Shown here piece by piece: positions 10,538-19,706 of a DNA stretch of 64,000 nt. A program made the translations under genes and the position numbers. The stretch covers positions 1 through 64,000 of the forward strand of contig JAPPED010000015.1 of NCBI GenBank assembly GCA_028824295.1. Direction: 5' to 3'. This stretch comes from Rhodospirillales bacterium. GTDB lineage: Bacteria; Pseudomonadota; Alphaproteobacteria; TMED109. Every line of letters begins with the position of its first letter. The first letter of the stretch is position 1. The notes beneath the pieces are model-generated. The model was not told the DNA's origin and did no database searches. It saw only the letters and a program-made list of their open reading frames with translations.

Positions 10538-10804
10538 ATGAAGACCACGGTAGAGCTTCCCGACGCCATGTTCCGGCGGGCAAAGGCCTATGCAGCCGTT
10601 AACGGCATAAGTTTGAAGCAGTTCTTTAGCGAAGCACTCGAGGAGAAGCTTCGAAGGTGTGTGGATGAGCCGACCGCCGGCCAGGTGGTTCCACCTTGGA
10701 TGGCAGGCTTTGGCGGGCTCGCCGACCTTTCGGATGAGAACCGTCGGATCATGCGCCTTATCGACGAGGAATTTGAAAAAATCGGTCCCGAAGACGCGGC
10801 GTGA
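10538..10804 (+). CDS. vapB: VapB-type antitoxin
   Basis: This 88-aa protein has a ribbon-helix-helix N-terminus (MKTTVELPDAMFRRAKAYAAVNGISLKQFFSEALEEKLRR). The acidic C-terminal half (ADLSDENRRIMRLIDEEFEKI) suits toxin binding. Its last codon overlaps the GTG start of the PIN toxin (GTGA). The ATG at 10538 aligns with the KTTVELPD start of related antitoxins; a GTG two codons upstream is less likely. Antitoxins of this type usually repress their own operon. Confidence 0.85.
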   Translation: MKTTVELPDAMFRRAKAYAAVNGISLKQFFSEALEEKLRRCVDEPTAGQVVPPWMAGFGGLADLSDENRRIMRLIDEEFEKIGPEDAA

Positions 10805-11178
10805 TCATCGACACCAATGCGTTATCGGCGTGGGCGGAAGGCACGCGGGCCGTCGAACCAGTCCTGTTCTCCGCTGGTCGGCTGGTGGTGCCGACTGTCG
10901 TACTGGGCGAATACTGCTTCGGAATTTGGCAATCCCGTCACCGCGGTCGCTACGAGGAATGGCTGGGCCAGAACCTGCCGCTGGTGGAAGTTGCCTCTAT
11001 CTCTGCGGTGACGGCCCATTGTTATGCGGAAATTCGCTTGCAACTGAAGCGAAAGGGAACTCCCATTGCTTCGAACGATGCTTGGATCAGCGCCCTAGCC
11101 AGGCAGCTTCGCCTTCCCATCCTGAGCAACGACACCCACTTCGATTTCGTGGACGGAATCGAGCGCGTCGCGTTCTAG
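10801..11178 (+). CDS. vapC: VapC-type PIN-domain toxin
   Basis: This 125-aa PIN-domain protein has the acidic metal-binding residues in IIDTNALSAW (D4), a Glu in PTVVLGEYCFG, and DAWISALARQ plus LSNDTHFD near the C-terminus. PIN toxins cleave RNA, often initiator tRNA or rRNA. It is translationally coupled to the upstream antitoxin. Confidence 0.88.
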   Translation: MIIDTNALSAWAEGTRAVEPVLFSAGRLVVPTVVLGEYCFGIWQSRHRGRYEEWLGQNLPLVEVASISAVTAHCYAEIRLQLKRKGTPIASNDAWISALARQLRLPILSNDTHFDFVDGIERVAF

Positions 11179-11263
11179 GAGAAGTAACGCTACTTCGACC
11201 TCTCCGCCTGTTCGAAGCCGAATTGGGGGACGGCTATCATCAGGCTTCGACCTTGGTCCGGGG

Positions 11264-11773
11264 ATGGCGAACGTGGTCAAGCCGCTCCAACATCTGATCG
11301 CGCCGTTGCTCTTCGGGCTCATCTTCCTGCCGGCCGCAGCTTCTGCGCAGGGAGTCGAGAGCGGAGGCGGGGATCCGCTTAGCCGGGAGCTGATACCGGC
11401 GCCCGTGCTGTCCCCGGAAGATGTGGTCCGCATTCAGCTCGAAGCGCTGCGCCACAACGACGAGCGCAATCGCGGCATTGAGGTCGCTTTTCGCTTCGCC
11501 TCTCCGGCCAACCGCGTTCACACCGGGCCGCTGCCGCGCTTCATCGGCATGATCCGCAACGGCCCCTATGCCCTCATGCTGGACTTTCGGGCAGTGAGCT
11601 ACGGCCCGGTGGAGTCGAACGGCACGCAGGCGCGGCAGCGGGTCATTCTCACGGACGCGACAACGAGCGTCATCTATTGGTTCTACCTTTCCCGCCAGTC
11701 CAAATACCCCTACGCGGACTGCTGGATGACCGACGCGGTGTTCATTGAACCCTCGGAGGGGCAGGCGGCATAA
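11264..11773 (+). CDS. Exported DUF4864 family protein
   Basis: This 169-aa protein has a signal peptide (HLIAPLLFGLIFLPAAASA, cleavage near residue 28). It matches the DUF4864 pattern: LSPEDVVRIQLEALRHND, GIEVAFRFASPANRVHTGPLPRFIGMI and YALMLDFRAVSY. The family is widespread in alphaproteobacteria, is predicted to be periplasmic and has no known function. It stands alone between the VapBC pair and a converging PhyH gene. Confidence 0.8.
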   Translation: MANVVKPLQHLIAPLLFGLIFLPAAASAQGVESGGGDPLSRELIPAPVLSPEDVVRIQLEALRHNDERNRGIEVAFRFASPANRVHTGPLPRFIGMIRNGPYALMLDFRAVSYGPVESNGTQARQRVILTDATTSVIYWFYLSRQSKYPYADCWMTDAVFIEPSEGQAA

Positions 11774-11869
11774 ACACGGCCACCTTCTGCAGGTCCCGGC
11801 CTGTCCGCGTCCGGCGAGCAGACCGGCAGGCCGCGGGGGCCGACCGCAAAGCGCGGATCTGTCGAGGCG

Positions 11870-12631
11870 CTACAGGCGAAGGCGGAAGTCGTTCTCGCCT
11901 GACTCGTCGATACCGCGGACGAGGAATACCGTGCGCTTCGTGTGGTCGGACACGCCCTTTTCCTCGCTGAGGCGGCGTGCGAAGTCCCGATCGAAGACCG
12001 TGCTTGTCGGCATGTAGCGGAGCGTCATGCCTCGGCGCGGGTGCTCTGACCGGTTGGCGAGGGAGCCGTGCGTCAAGTAGACGTCATGCAGCGAGATCTG
12101 ACCAGCCTTGAGCTCCAGGCCCACCGCTTCAGAGAGGTCAATCTCGTCGTTGTCGATCTCTTGATGCAGGGTCAGCTCGGGGTTGGCATTCGTGTGGTGG
12201 GAGCGAAGCTTCCTCGCCTTGTGGCTGCCCCGGATGACCTGAAGGCAGCCGTTCTCGGAGCTCGCAGCGTCCACGGCGATCCATACCGTGCACGTCGCCA
12301 TTGGTCGGAGCGGCCAGTACTCGCCGTCCTGATGCCACGGCGTCTCGTAGCCGTCCCGCGCCGGCTTGGCAAAGAAGCTCGAGTTCCAGAGCGCGATATT
12401 CGGACCCAACACCTGTTCGACCATGTCGAGGATGTCGGGAATTCTTGCGTAATTCAGGAAGGCGAGATCGTAGGCCAGCAATGTCGGGCAGTAGTTTCGG
12501 AACTCCGGGTGGCGGGCAACCAGACGTTCGTGATGACCGCGAATGTCGGCAAGATCCGATTCGGGCAGTCGGTAGTCGGGAATCACGTAACCGTCTTCGT
12601 GGTATTGCCCGATTTGCTCGGCAGTCAGCAT
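11870..12631 (-). CDS. Phytanoyl-CoA dioxygenase (PhyH) family protein
   Basis: This is a 253-aa Fe(II)/2-oxoglutarate-dependent oxygenase. The HxD iron ligands sit in TPWHQDGEYW. The distal His and the 2-oxoglutarate-binding Arg lie in NRSEHPRRGMTLRYMP. GYVIPDYRLPESDLADIR is a typical N-terminal helix of the family, and NGCLQVIRGSHK is the usual loop. The substrate is unknown; family members hydroxylate fatty acyl-CoAs, ectoine, halogenated substrates and many natural products. It is transcribed divergently from nsrR. Confidence 0.88.
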   Translation of the reverse strand: MLTAEQIGQYHEDGYVIPDYRLPESDLADIRGHHERLVARHPEFRNYCPTLLAYDLAFLNYARIPDILDMVEQVLGPNIALWNSSFFAKPARDGYETPWHQDGEYWPLRPMATCTVWIAVDAASSENGCLQVIRGSHKARKLRSHHTNANPELTLHQEIDNDEIDLSEAVGLELKAGQISLHDVYLTHGSLANRSEHPRRGMTLRYMPTSTVFDRDFARRLSEEKGVSDHTKRTVFLVRGIDESGENDFRLRL

Positions 12632-13054
12632 CGCACGTCCTCGTCCAGGGCCTCCGGGAAGTGGCCGAAAATTGTCTCATTTGCCGGGCTCCGATGCAAT
12701 TTCGCCCGAGGCCCATGCGGAGCACCGATGAAATGCCGGTGGGTGGCACAGTTCCGTGCGCCGGAAGCACCCGGACGCTTCTCTCGGAAAGTTGCGAACG
12801 GAATACTTATGGTTGCGGCGCGCTGTATCGCATAGGACAATGCCGCCAATTCGGAGATTCTGCTCCGATCCCGGCGGCACCGGCCACTCGGTCGCGCCCA
12901 GTTGTTCGGCGATGTGCCGCCGGAATACCGACCGCGCCGTTGGCCTACCGCTCTCGACGCCGGATCGCATTCGTCCCTCGCCACGTCGGCTGATCGGCGT
13001 TTCAGTTACATTGACGCTCCCCCGACAAGGCGTGCAGCCGTTGGAAAGTCAGTC
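12632..13054. other. Divergent intergenic region, PhyH / nsrR
   Basis: This 420-base divergent region should hold the promoters of the PhyH gene (minus) and nsrR (plus). No sigma-70 or FNR box stands out by eye, and no internal gene is supported. Confidence 0.4.
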
Positions 13055-13543
13055 ATGCAACTAAAGCGATACAGTGACTATTCGTTGAGGGCTCTGATCT
13101 ACCTCGGGCTCAACCCTCACCGGCGCTGCACGATTCACGAGATTGCCACTGCGTACGGTATTTCCGTAAACCACCTCACGAAGCTGACGCATCGTCTGGG
13201 GCAGCATGGTTTCATTGCGACGTCGCGCGGCAGAAAGGGCGGCTTGGAGCTCGCCATGCCGGCCAGCGAGATCAGCCTCGGCGACGTGTTCAGGGTGACC
13301 GAGGGTGACGTCCACCTGGTCGAATGCTTCCGCGGCGAAGAGAACAACACGTGTCCGATCGCGGGGCCGTGCGTGCTGACCAACGTGCTGGAGTCTGCCC
13401 TCGCGGCCTTCATCAACGTGCTGGACCGGCACACGCTGGCAGACCTGCTGGCCCCGTCACAGGCATTGCAGGCCATCTTCGCCGCAAGGCAGGACGAGGG
13501 CGCGGTTCGGCCGCTGGCCACGGGCAGCAGCGCCACCGCCTAG
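13055..13543 (+). CDS. nsrR: NsrR-type Rrf2 nitric-oxide-sensing repressor
   Basis: This 162-aa Rrf2 regulator begins MQLKRYSDYSLRALIYLGL and has NHLTKLTHRLGQHGFI, both typical of NsrR. The recognition-wing motif is GRKGGLELA. Cysteines C91, C100 and C106 (ECFRGEENNTC, CPIAGPC) would bind the NO-sensitive Fe-S cluster. The ATG at 13055 matches the start of known NsrR proteins; a longer frame begins at 12902. It converges on nirV-nirK, and an NsrR-like operator lies upstream of nirK, so it probably represses nirK in the absence of nitric oxide. Confidence 0.93.
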   Translation: MQLKRYSDYSLRALIYLGLNPHRRCTIHEIATAYGISVNHLTKLTHRLGQHGFIATSRGRKGGLELAMPASEISLGDVFRVTEGDVHLVECFRGEENNTCPIAGPCVLTNVLESALAAFINVLDRHTLADLLAPSQALQAIFAARQDEGAVRPLATGSSATA

Positions 13544-13549
13544 TGGGAT

Positions 13550-13575
13550 GAAAGCCGGGGCTCCCCGCCGCTTTC
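13550..13575. terminator. Hairpin between convergent nsrR and nirV
   Basis: GAAAGC-CGGGG-ct-CCCCG-cc-GCTTTC forms an 11-bp stem with a two-base bulge and a tight loop. It lies seven bases after the nsrR stop and 22 bases beyond the nirV stop. It could serve both genes, although no T-run follows. Confidence 0.5.
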
Positions 13576-13596
13576 AGGAGCCGGGAACGCCGGGGC

Positions 13597-14430
13597 CTAC
13601 GATTCCAGCAGCACGCGGAAACCGAAGTTTCCCGGCATGGGTTTCACTGAGCAGCCGCCGGAGCCGATTTCCCGAAGAAACGTCTGCATGAAGCTCTGGT
13701 GTTCTCCCTGCAGGATCCGGATTCCGCAGTTCTCCCTGAACACGCTCCCGCCTTCCTGCGCGTACGTCCGGTGCCAGCAGGAGTCGGTCCATTCCCACAC
13801 GTTGCCCCTGATACCGAAGATACCGAAGGCATTGCCGTCGTCGGACCCGACCGGACTGGTCTTGCGGGTCGGCCTGGGGACGAGTGCGTAGTCCGAGGCC
13901 CAGGCCAGACGCTTGTCCGTGAACAGCTGCGGTTGCTCGAACGGTTCATCGGATCCGGCGCGAGCCGCGTACTCCCACTCGTGCTCCGTCGGCAGCCGGT
14001 AGGGGTCACCCGTCGCATCGGAAAGCCAACGGACGTACTGCGCGATGTCGTCCCAGCTCACGTTGATCACCGGCCGGTCCCCGCGCCCCCAGCCGTTGTC
14101 GTCCGGACGATGGGCGCAGGCGCCAGCTTGGTGGCAGTAGTCCCATTGGGCGAACGTCACCTCGAATTTCCCGATGTAGAACGGCCGCTCGAACACGACG
14201 CGTGGCGGGTCGCCGCTCCGCTCGGCAACCGGAGCGGCGTCGGCAGTCGCCATTGCCATCTGCCCGGCCGGGACCCTGACCAGCTCGGGCAGGAACTCGT
14301 CGGGAATCGGCGGGGCCGGCGAACGGAGCGCGGCGAACACGCCCACGGACACCGCCACCAGGACCACGGGCACCGCCACGACGCCGAGGCCCAGCCAGCC
14401 GACGCGAAGTTTGGACATCCTGCGATTCAT
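13597..14430 (-). CDS. nirV: NirV-like formylglycine-generating-enzyme-fold protein
   Basis: This 277-aa protein has an N-terminal membrane anchor (VGWLGLGVVAVPVVLVAVSVGVFAAL, about residues 9-34) and a SUMF1/FGE-fold domain: FYIGKFEVTFAQWDYCHQAGAC, RPVINVSWDDIAQYVRWLS, YRLPTEHEWEYAARAG, GNVWEWTDSCW and FGFRVLLES. NirV is the protein of this fold encoded with nirK; its biochemical role is unsettled. The C-terminal GSGGCSVKPMPGNFGFRV keeps a single cysteine rather than the usual Arg-Gly-Gly-Ser-Trp start, so sulfatase-type formylglycine formation is unlikely. It lies 89 bases downstream of nirK. Confidence 0.85.
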   Translation of the reverse strand: MNRRMSKLRVGWLGLGVVAVPVVLVAVSVGVFAALRSPAPPIPDEFLPELVRVPAGQMAMATADAAPVAERSGDPPRVVFERPFYIGKFEVTFAQWDYCHQAGACAHRPDDNGWGRGDRPVINVSWDDIAQYVRWLSDATGDPYRLPTEHEWEYAARAGSDEPFEQPQLFTDKRLAWASDYALVPRPTRKTSPVGSDDGNAFGIFGIRGNVWEWTDSCWHRTYAQEGGSVFRENCGIRILQGEHQSFMQTFLREIGSGGCSVKPMPGNFGFRVLLES

Positions 14431-14519
14431 GAGGACCTGCTGCTGGGCACCTCCCGGAGCAAGGGGCCGGCGGTCGGCCGCTCCCGGGGACGCGGGAGCG
14501 GCACAAGCGCCGTGAAAGC

Positions 14520-15644
14520 CTACGCGGCGATCGGGCCCGGGGCCTGGACCTGCGTCATCAGGTCATCGTTCCACTCGCCTTCGACGACCACGGTCGCCAG
14601 GGCCCCCAGCTCAACCGCCTCGATCAGGTTGTGGGAGAGGTAGACGTACACGCCCGGCTGCAGGAACTTGTACAGCGCCGCGCCGGCCGAACCGCCCCGG
14701 ATGAACCAAGTCTCAAGGCCTTCCGCCGGCGGGTCGGCAAACGAACCCTGTTCCCAGACGTAGTCGCCGTGGCCGCCGATCAGGTGGGGCCGGGAATCCC
14801 GGTTGGCCTGCGAGTGGATGAAGAGCACGGACTCACCGACGTTGGCCGTCATGGTGTTGTCGCCCGTGAGCCCGCCCACGCGGCCGTTCATCACGACGTG
14901 GGTCGGGGTCGGCGTCCGCATGACCTCGAGAGTCTCGGCCATCGCGTCAGCGTGCGATTCGAACGACTTGAAGTTGCCGTCGGCGTCGCGCGGTACGTAG
15001 AAGTCCTGCTCGCCGACGTAGTAGGCCTTGTCGTAGTGCAGCGCGTTCCCGTGCCGGTCCTTGAGACCGTCCCTCGGCAGCACCATGACCGCGCCGTTCA
15101 TGCCGGACACCACGTGGTACGGGATCATCTGCCCGCCAGGCGCGCAGTGGTAGATGTAGGTCCCGGCCTTGGTCGCCTTCCAGCGGAGCACGACCTGTTC
15201 GCCCGGTTGCACGAGCGTGAGACCGCCGCCGCCCAGCGCCCCCGTCGACGCATGGAAATCGATGTTGTGGGCGAAGATGTTCTCTTCGGGATTCTTCAGC
15301 GTGAGTTCGATGTAGTCGCCCTCATGGCAGACCATCAGGGGGCCCGGAATGGAACCGTTGAATGAGAGCGCGTTGATGACGGTGCCGTTGTCGTCGATCT
15401 CCCGCTGGTCCTCGACGGCCGTGAGTTCGACCTCGATGATCTTGGGGCCGCCGGATGCTACAAGCTCGTGGGCGGGCGCATGCGGCGGGGCGAGGAGTTC
15501 CTGTTTCACCCGCGGCAGGTCGTCCATTTCAGCAGCGGCGGCCGTGTTGGTTGCCACGGGCACCACCATCGCGTTGACGCCGGACGCGGCGCCAAGTGCA
15601 CCCCCGCCAGCCCAGAGCAGCTGACGTCTGTTCATGTCGAGCAT
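14520..15644 (-). CDS. nirK: Copper-containing nitrite reductase NirK
   Basis: This 374-aa periplasmic enzyme reduces nitrite to nitric oxide. It has a Tat-like signal ([18 protein letters not shown]) and two cupredoxin domains. The type 1 copper ligands are H126, C167 (YHCAPGG), H177 and M182. The type 2 ligands are H131, H166 and H338 (YLSHNL). The catalytic pair is D129 and H292 (LIGGHGD). AAAAGGAGGA lies eight bases before the ATG at 15644. nirV follows on the same strand, and an NsrR-type operator lies 120 bases upstream. Confidence 0.97.
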   Translation of the reverse strand: MLDMNRRQLLWAGGGALGAASGVNAMVVPVATNTAAAAEMDDLPRVKQELLAPPHAPAHELVASGGPKIIEVELTAVEDQREIDDNGTVINALSFNGSIPGPLMVCHEGDYIELTLKNPEENIFAHNIDFHASTGALGGGGLTLVQPGEQVVLRWKATKAGTYIYHCAPGGQMIPYHVVSGMNGAVMVLPRDGLKDRHGNALHYDKAYYVGEQDFYVPRDADGNFKSFESHADAMAETLEVMRTPTPTHVVMNGRVGGLTGDNTMTANVGESVLFIHSQANRDSRPHLIGGHGDYVWEQGSFADPPAEGLETWFIRGGSAGAALYKFLQPGVYVYLSHNLIEAVELGALATVVVEGEWNDDLMTQVQAPGPIAA

Positions 15645-16144
15645 GGCTGATTCCTCCTTTTGTCTGTTGCCTCATCGCCAGGATTCGACGCGGCCCAAAC
15701 GCGGATCAGCTATGTCACTAGTGGCTTCGACTCCTCGCAGAGACAATCAGCAGCAAGCACATTAAGTTGTATTTTAGATGCATCTTTAAGGACATCAAGC
15801 ACGTTCGGAGCCGGCGCCCCGGATGGCGGCCGGCCTTGCCACACGTGACGAATCGGCCGCGAGCCCCGGCGCTGTTATCGGCGGCGGATCGTCCGGGCGC
15901 TGTTGCGTCCGGCAGTTCATCGCTTGCGCTCATTCCCGCGCAGGTGGTGGGCTCGGTCAGGCGGGGCCCGTGCATGGCGGGTTCAAGAGCACGGGATCCC
16001 GTGGCCGCGCGGTGCTCAACGCTGCCCTGCCGTGAACCCGCGCTGTGTCCCCTGGCTTGCCGATGACGGAGCCATCTGGACGTGGAGCAGCCCCGATTCG
16101 GGCCGGGTCAGTGACGGCGAGTGCTGCGGCTGCAGGCGGTCGCG
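15645..16144. other. nirK upstream region
   Basis: About 500 bases lie between nirK and the lipoprotein gene, both on the minus strand. The AT-rich part near 15755-15800 holds the NsrR-like operator. The rest is GC-rich with no supported gene. Confidence 0.5.
15764..15786. promoter_or_regulatory. NsrR-type operator upstream of nirK
   Basis: This is a 23-base imperfect inverted repeat with arms AAGTTGTATTT and AGATGCATCTT around a single central base. It has the same 11-1-11 geometry and near-consensus arms (AAGATGYATTT) as described NsrR sites. The arms match each other at 8 of 11 positions. It sits 120 bases upstream of the nirK start, and nsrR itself lies 2.1 kb away. The motif match is visible; regulation is inferred. 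Confidence 0.75.
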
Positions 16145-16669
16145 TCAGGGTAACGGGAGCGCCAGCGACGGGGTCAGGCGTCCCAGAACCGCACGCGCGT
16201 CGTAAGCGTCGGGGTCGCCTGCCGGCTTGGCGCCCCTTCGCATGACGATGTTGGCGTAGGACGCGTATCGGTCGGATGGCCGGGCTCGGGCCGTGGCGAA
16301 GCCGGCAAAGGGATCGCCGTAGGAATCGTACCAGCCGAACCCCACGTAGCCGGTCAGGGGGACCGTCGAAAAGTAGGTGGTCTTGCGCTCCGTGTCCCAA
16401 TGCGCGACCACGAAATGGTCGAAGCCGCGCGTCACGGTGATCTCGGCAGCGCGGTAGAGCAGGTAGTTCTCGACCGTTTCACGCGATGTCAAGCGGTTGC
16501 CGCTGAAGGAGATGCGGAAACGATTCGCCTCAAGCGCCTGCTCGGCGTAGCCGTAGCCATCCGCGGCCGGCTGGTACGGCGTCGGTGTACCGCAGGCGAC
16601 GAGTCCGAGTGTCGCCACGATGACCGTCGCCATCATCATGCGCTGCGTCGGTCCGTTCATCACTGCCAA
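16145..16669 (-). CDS. CC0125/CC1285-family lipoprotein
   Basis: This 174-aa protein has a signal peptide ending in the lipobox LGLVAC (cysteine about residue 26). It then reads GTPTPYQPAADGYGYAEQALEANRFRISFSGN and RETVENYLLYRAAEITVTRGFDHFVV, the pattern of the alphaproteobacterial CC0125/CC1285 lipoproteins. These are predicted outer-membrane or periplasmic lipoproteins of unknown function. It is divergent from the symporter gene. Confidence 0.85.
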   Translation of the reverse strand: MAVMNGPTQRMMMATVIVATLGLVACGTPTPYQPAADGYGYAEQALEANRFRISFSGNRLTSRETVENYLLYRAAEITVTRGFDHFVVAHWDTERKTTYFSTVPLTGYVGFGWYDSYGDPFAGFATARARPSDRYASYANIVMRRGAKPAGDPDAYDARAVLGRLTPSLALPLP

Positions 16670-16825
16670 TTGCTCGCAATTCCAGTTTGCAATATGGGGC
16701 CCCGGCGATGGCGCGGCAATGTCGGGCAGTGCGTGCTCGCCCGGGCTGCGCGCGCAACTGCGGGAGGTGCCTCAGGTTCGATCAGATAGACTCATAGGTC
16801 GGGAAGGGCTTCATTGGGGGACACG

Positions 16826-18205
16826 ATGGACCGCTTCAACGCAATCATCGATTCGGTCAATGCATTCGCCTGGGGGCCGCCCATGCTGGGCATCCTTGGC
16901 GTCACCGGCGTCCTGCTGACGTTGGGGCTGGTGTTCATGCCGTGGCGAAAGGTGGGCTACGGCTTCAGGCTCCTATTCGACAAGAGCTCCGCCGTCGGCG
17001 AAGGCGAGGTCAAGCCGTTCAACGCGCTGATGACGGCGCTGTCGGCAACGGTCGGGACCGGGAATATCGCCGGTGTGGCGACCGCCATCGCGCTCGGCGG
17101 ACCGGGCGCCATCTTCTACATGTGGCTCATCGCCCTGTTCGGAATGGCAACCAAGTACGCGGAAGCGGTGTGCGCGGTTACCTACCGCGAGGTGGACAAA
17201 TCCGGGAAGTACGTCGGCGGACCGATGTACTACCTGCGGAATGGTGTCGGCGAGTTCGCCCCTGAGCTCGGCAAGTGGCTGGGGCTGGCGTTCGCGATCT
17301 TCGGTGCGGTGGCGGCGTTCGGCATCGGCAACGCGGTTCAGGTCAACTCCATGGCCGCGGCCTTGGTCAACAGCTTCGGCGTGCCCACCTGGCTGACCGG
17401 TGTCATCGTCGCGGCCCTCGTAGGCGTGGTCGTGATCGGCGGCATCCGCCGGATCGGGGAGGTCGCCGGCAAGCTGGTGCCGACCATGATCGTGCTCTAC
17501 CTCGGCGCCGCGGTGCTGATCATTGCCATCAATATCACCAGCGTGCCAGACGCAATCGGCCTGATCTTTACCCACGCCTTCACGCCGGCGGCGGCGACCG
17601 GTGGATTCGCCGGAGCGGCGGTGGCCGCGGCGGTCCGTTTCGGGGTGGCCCGCGGAGTGTTCTCCAACGAATCCGGGCTGGGCTCAGCAGCCATTGCGCA
17701 CGCGGCCGCCCAGACCAACAGCCCGGTGCGTCAGGGGATCATCGCCATGCTAGGGACGTTCATCGACACCCTCGTCGTGTGCACCCTGACGGCCTTGGTG
17801 ATCCTCACGTCTGGCGCATGGACCATGACGGGGGCGGACGGCGGCGGGCTGACCGGCGCGGTGCTCACGTCGACGGGCTTCCAGACTTCGATTGCCGGCG
17901 GCCAGTACATCGTCACCATTGCCTTGGCGGTGTTTGCGTTCACGACCATCCTCGGGTGGTCGTACTACGGCGAGCGGTGCTGGCAGTACATGTTCAGGGA
18001 GAAGAGCCTGGTGATCTATCGGGCCCTGTGGGTGCTGGCGGCGCTGACCTTCGCCAACGTCAAGGTCGACCTGGTCTGGAACCTGTCGGACACCCTCAAC
18101 GGTCTGATGGCGATCCCGAACCTCATCGGATTGCTGCTGCTCGCGCCCATGGTGTTCAAGGTGACCCGCGAGTACTTCGAGTCGATCGGACGGCCTCTCG
18201 CCTGA
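16826..18205 (+). CDS. Sodium:alanine/glycine symporter (AGCS family)
   Basis: This 459-aa protein has about ten or eleven hydrophobic segments and AGCS family motifs: ALSATVGTGNIAGVATAIALGGPGAIFYMW (substrate/sodium region), KYAEAVCAVTYREV, GGPMYYLRNG, RGVFSNESGLGSAAIAHAAAQTNSPVRQG and GWSYYGERCWQYMF. It imports alanine or glycine with sodium across the inner membrane. The ATG at 16826 was chosen over an in-frame TTG four codons upstream. Confidence 0.95.
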   Translation: MDRFNAIIDSVNAFAWGPPMLGILGVTGVLLTLGLVFMPWRKVGYGFRLLFDKSSAVGEGEVKPFNALMTALSATVGTGNIAGVATAIALGGPGAIFYMWLIALFGMATKYAEAVCAVTYREVDKSGKYVGGPMYYLRNGVGEFAPELGKWLGLAFAIFGAVAAFGIGNAVQVNSMAAALVNSFGVPTWLTGVIVAALVGVVVIGGIRRIGEVAGKLVPTMIVLYLGAAVLIIAINITSVPDAIGLIFTHAFTPAAATGGFAGAAVAAAVRFGVARGVFSNESGLGSAAIAHAAAQTNSPVRQGIIAMLGTFIDTLVVCTLTALVILTSGAWTMTGADGGGLTGAVLTSTGFQTSIAGGQYIVTIALAVFAFTTILGWSYYGERCWQYMFREKSLVIYRALWVLAALTFANVKVDLVWNLSDTLNGLMAIPNLIGLLLLAPMVFKVTREYFESIGRPLA

Positions 18206-18271
18206 TCGCAGTCGGCAAGCCAGGCTGACGCGGGGCCCCTCGGCCGCCGCGCCAGCCTGTATCGAGCGAAC

Positions 18272-18302
18272 GGCCTGACGCCGGAGGGCCCGGCGTCAGG
18301 CC
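18272..18302. terminator. Perfect 12-bp hairpin between symporter gene and dtd
   Basis: The arms 18272-18283 and 18291-18302 (GGCCTGACGCCG and its complement) enclose a 7-base loop between two converging genes. No T-run follows on either strand, so it is a terminator-like or transcript-stabilising structure. Confidence 0.6.
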
Positions 18303-18309
18303 GGGCGGA

Positions 18310-18759
18310 TCATGTCGGAGGCGCGACGCGCAGCGTGAACGTCACGGGTCCGTCGTTGGTGAGAGAGACCTGCATGTGGGCGCCGAATCGTCCGGTCTCG
18401 ACCAGCGGATGCAGCGCCCGCGCCCGGCACACGACATGCTCGAACAGGCGCTTTCCCTCGTCCGGCGGCGCGGCGCCCGAAAAGCTGGGACGCGCGCCCT
18501 TCCGGGTGTCGGCGGGGAGCGTGAACTGGGGCACGAGCAGGAGCCCGGCGCTGACGTCGGCGACGCTGAGATTCATCTTGCCGTGATCATCGGGAAACAC
18601 GCGGTACCCGACCAGACGTTCCACGAGGCGGTCGCCTGTCCGCTCGGTGTCTCCTCGCTCCACGCCAATCAGGACCATCAGACCGGCGCCGATGGCGCCG
18701 ATGGTGTCCGGCCCGATGTCGACCCTGGCCCTGGAGACGCGCTGGAGCAGCCCGATCAT
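18310..18759 (-). CDS. dtd: D-aminoacyl-tRNA deacylase
   Basis: This 149-aa DTD hydrolyses D-amino acids (and glycine from tRNA-Ala) off mischarged t[16 protein letters not shown] begins as expected, and the cross-subunit [11 protein letters not shown] motif with the Gly-cisPro pair is intact. The other active-site motif reads VPQFTL here, whereas the textbook form is SQFTL. The length is normal. It converges with the symporter gene and the cupin gene follows upstream. Confidence 0.95.
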   Translation of the reverse strand: MIGLLQRVSRARVDIGPDTIGAIGAGLMVLIGVERGDTERTGDRLVERLVGYRVFPDDHGKMNLSVADVSAGLLLVPQFTLPADTRKGARPSFSGAAPPDEGKRLFEHVVCRARALHPLVETGRFGAHMQVSLTNDGPVTFTLRVAPPT

Positions 18760-18895
18760 GGGTGCCGGGTGTGGGCGGAACCGCCGCTTCCGCGGTGAAC
18801 CGCGGCCGCCGGATCCGCGTGTCCCGGTTCCGGGGAACTCTCGGGCAGGCGCGGTGTGCGACGCGCGGGTTCGACCCCGGTCACGGTCACGCGGC

Positions 18896-19303
18896 CTAGG
18901 CTGCGGCCTGGCTCGGAGCCTCCACGACGCGGGTCCCGAAGTCGGCCGGCGAGACCACCTCCAGCACCTCGTAGTCGTCGGAGCACGCGATCTCGCGGTG
19001 CTTGATTCTCGGCGGCTGGAGGATGCTGTCCCCCTTCTCGAGCCGGCGCACGCCCAGTCCCTCGTACTCGAACTCGGCCCAGCCGTTCAGCACCAGCACG
19101 AACTGGAAGTCGCAGTCGTGAACGTGCCATTCCTGGACCTCATCCTCCATCCGCTTGCCGTTGGCCTTGATGATGTGCGCGATGTAGTCACCCTTGGTGC
19201 CGTTCTTGATGCCGAGGTCGCGGTAGTCGAAGATCTCGCGCAGACCGGGGGTCCACGCGGCGTCGCCCGCCTTGGCATGGACGAATTCCCATTGCTTAGC
19301 CAT
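18896..19303 (-). CDS. Small cupin-domain protein
   Basis: This 135-aa single-domain cupin has [24 protein letters not shown] as cupin motif 1 (metal His residues) and [29 protein letters not shown] as motif 2 with the third His. It has no signal peptide. Small cupins of this type bind a metal, but substrates vary and none can be named here. It is encoded 136 bases upstream of dtd on the same strand. Confidence 0.85.
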   Translation of the reverse strand: MAKQWEFVHAKAGDAAWTPGLREIFDYRDLGIKNGTKGDYIAHIIKANGKRMEDEVQEWHVHDCDFQFVLVLNGWAEFEYEGLGVRRLEKGDSILQPPRIKHREIACSDDYEVLEVVSPADFGTRVVEAPSQAAA

Positions 19304-19706
19304 GTCCTGCCCTCACTTTCGCTGGATCAATGGAGCGCGGGGTGCCGATGATGGCATGAAGTGCGGGCGCCGTCTTGCCTACCACTCGCTGACAGGGTGA
19401 TGCCGATCCGTCATTCCCCCGACTGACACATGTCGCGATGACATCGGACTACCAACTCTGCTCGACGCTTTGGACACACAGTTCCTTGATAAGCACGATC
19501 TCTTCTCTTCGCTCGCGCGCGATGGCATGGAATTCGTACTCCTGTTGGCCGCGGCACGATGCCACCGGTCCCCATATTCAGTTTGGTGCGAGACACTGGC
19601 GGTCGAGAGCTACCTGATTACGGGGCGCGAGGAAAACGACCGTCTTGCACTATCCGAAAACACAAATTAAAATCTATAGTCAGCAAGAAATCGTCAGGAA
19701 CCGATT
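19304..19706. other. Intergenic region before the RloA/RloB pair
   Basis: About 400 bases between the divergent cupin and ATPase genes. Base composition falls visibly, with AT-rich runs at 19655-19700, as it does in the following genes. That fits a laterally acquired segment beginning here. No gene is supported. Confidence 0.4.

Noticed and set aside
12902-13054. 51-residue N-terminal extension of NsrR
   Set aside because: The family begins at MQLKRYSDY; the extension has no similarity and the shorter start is standard.
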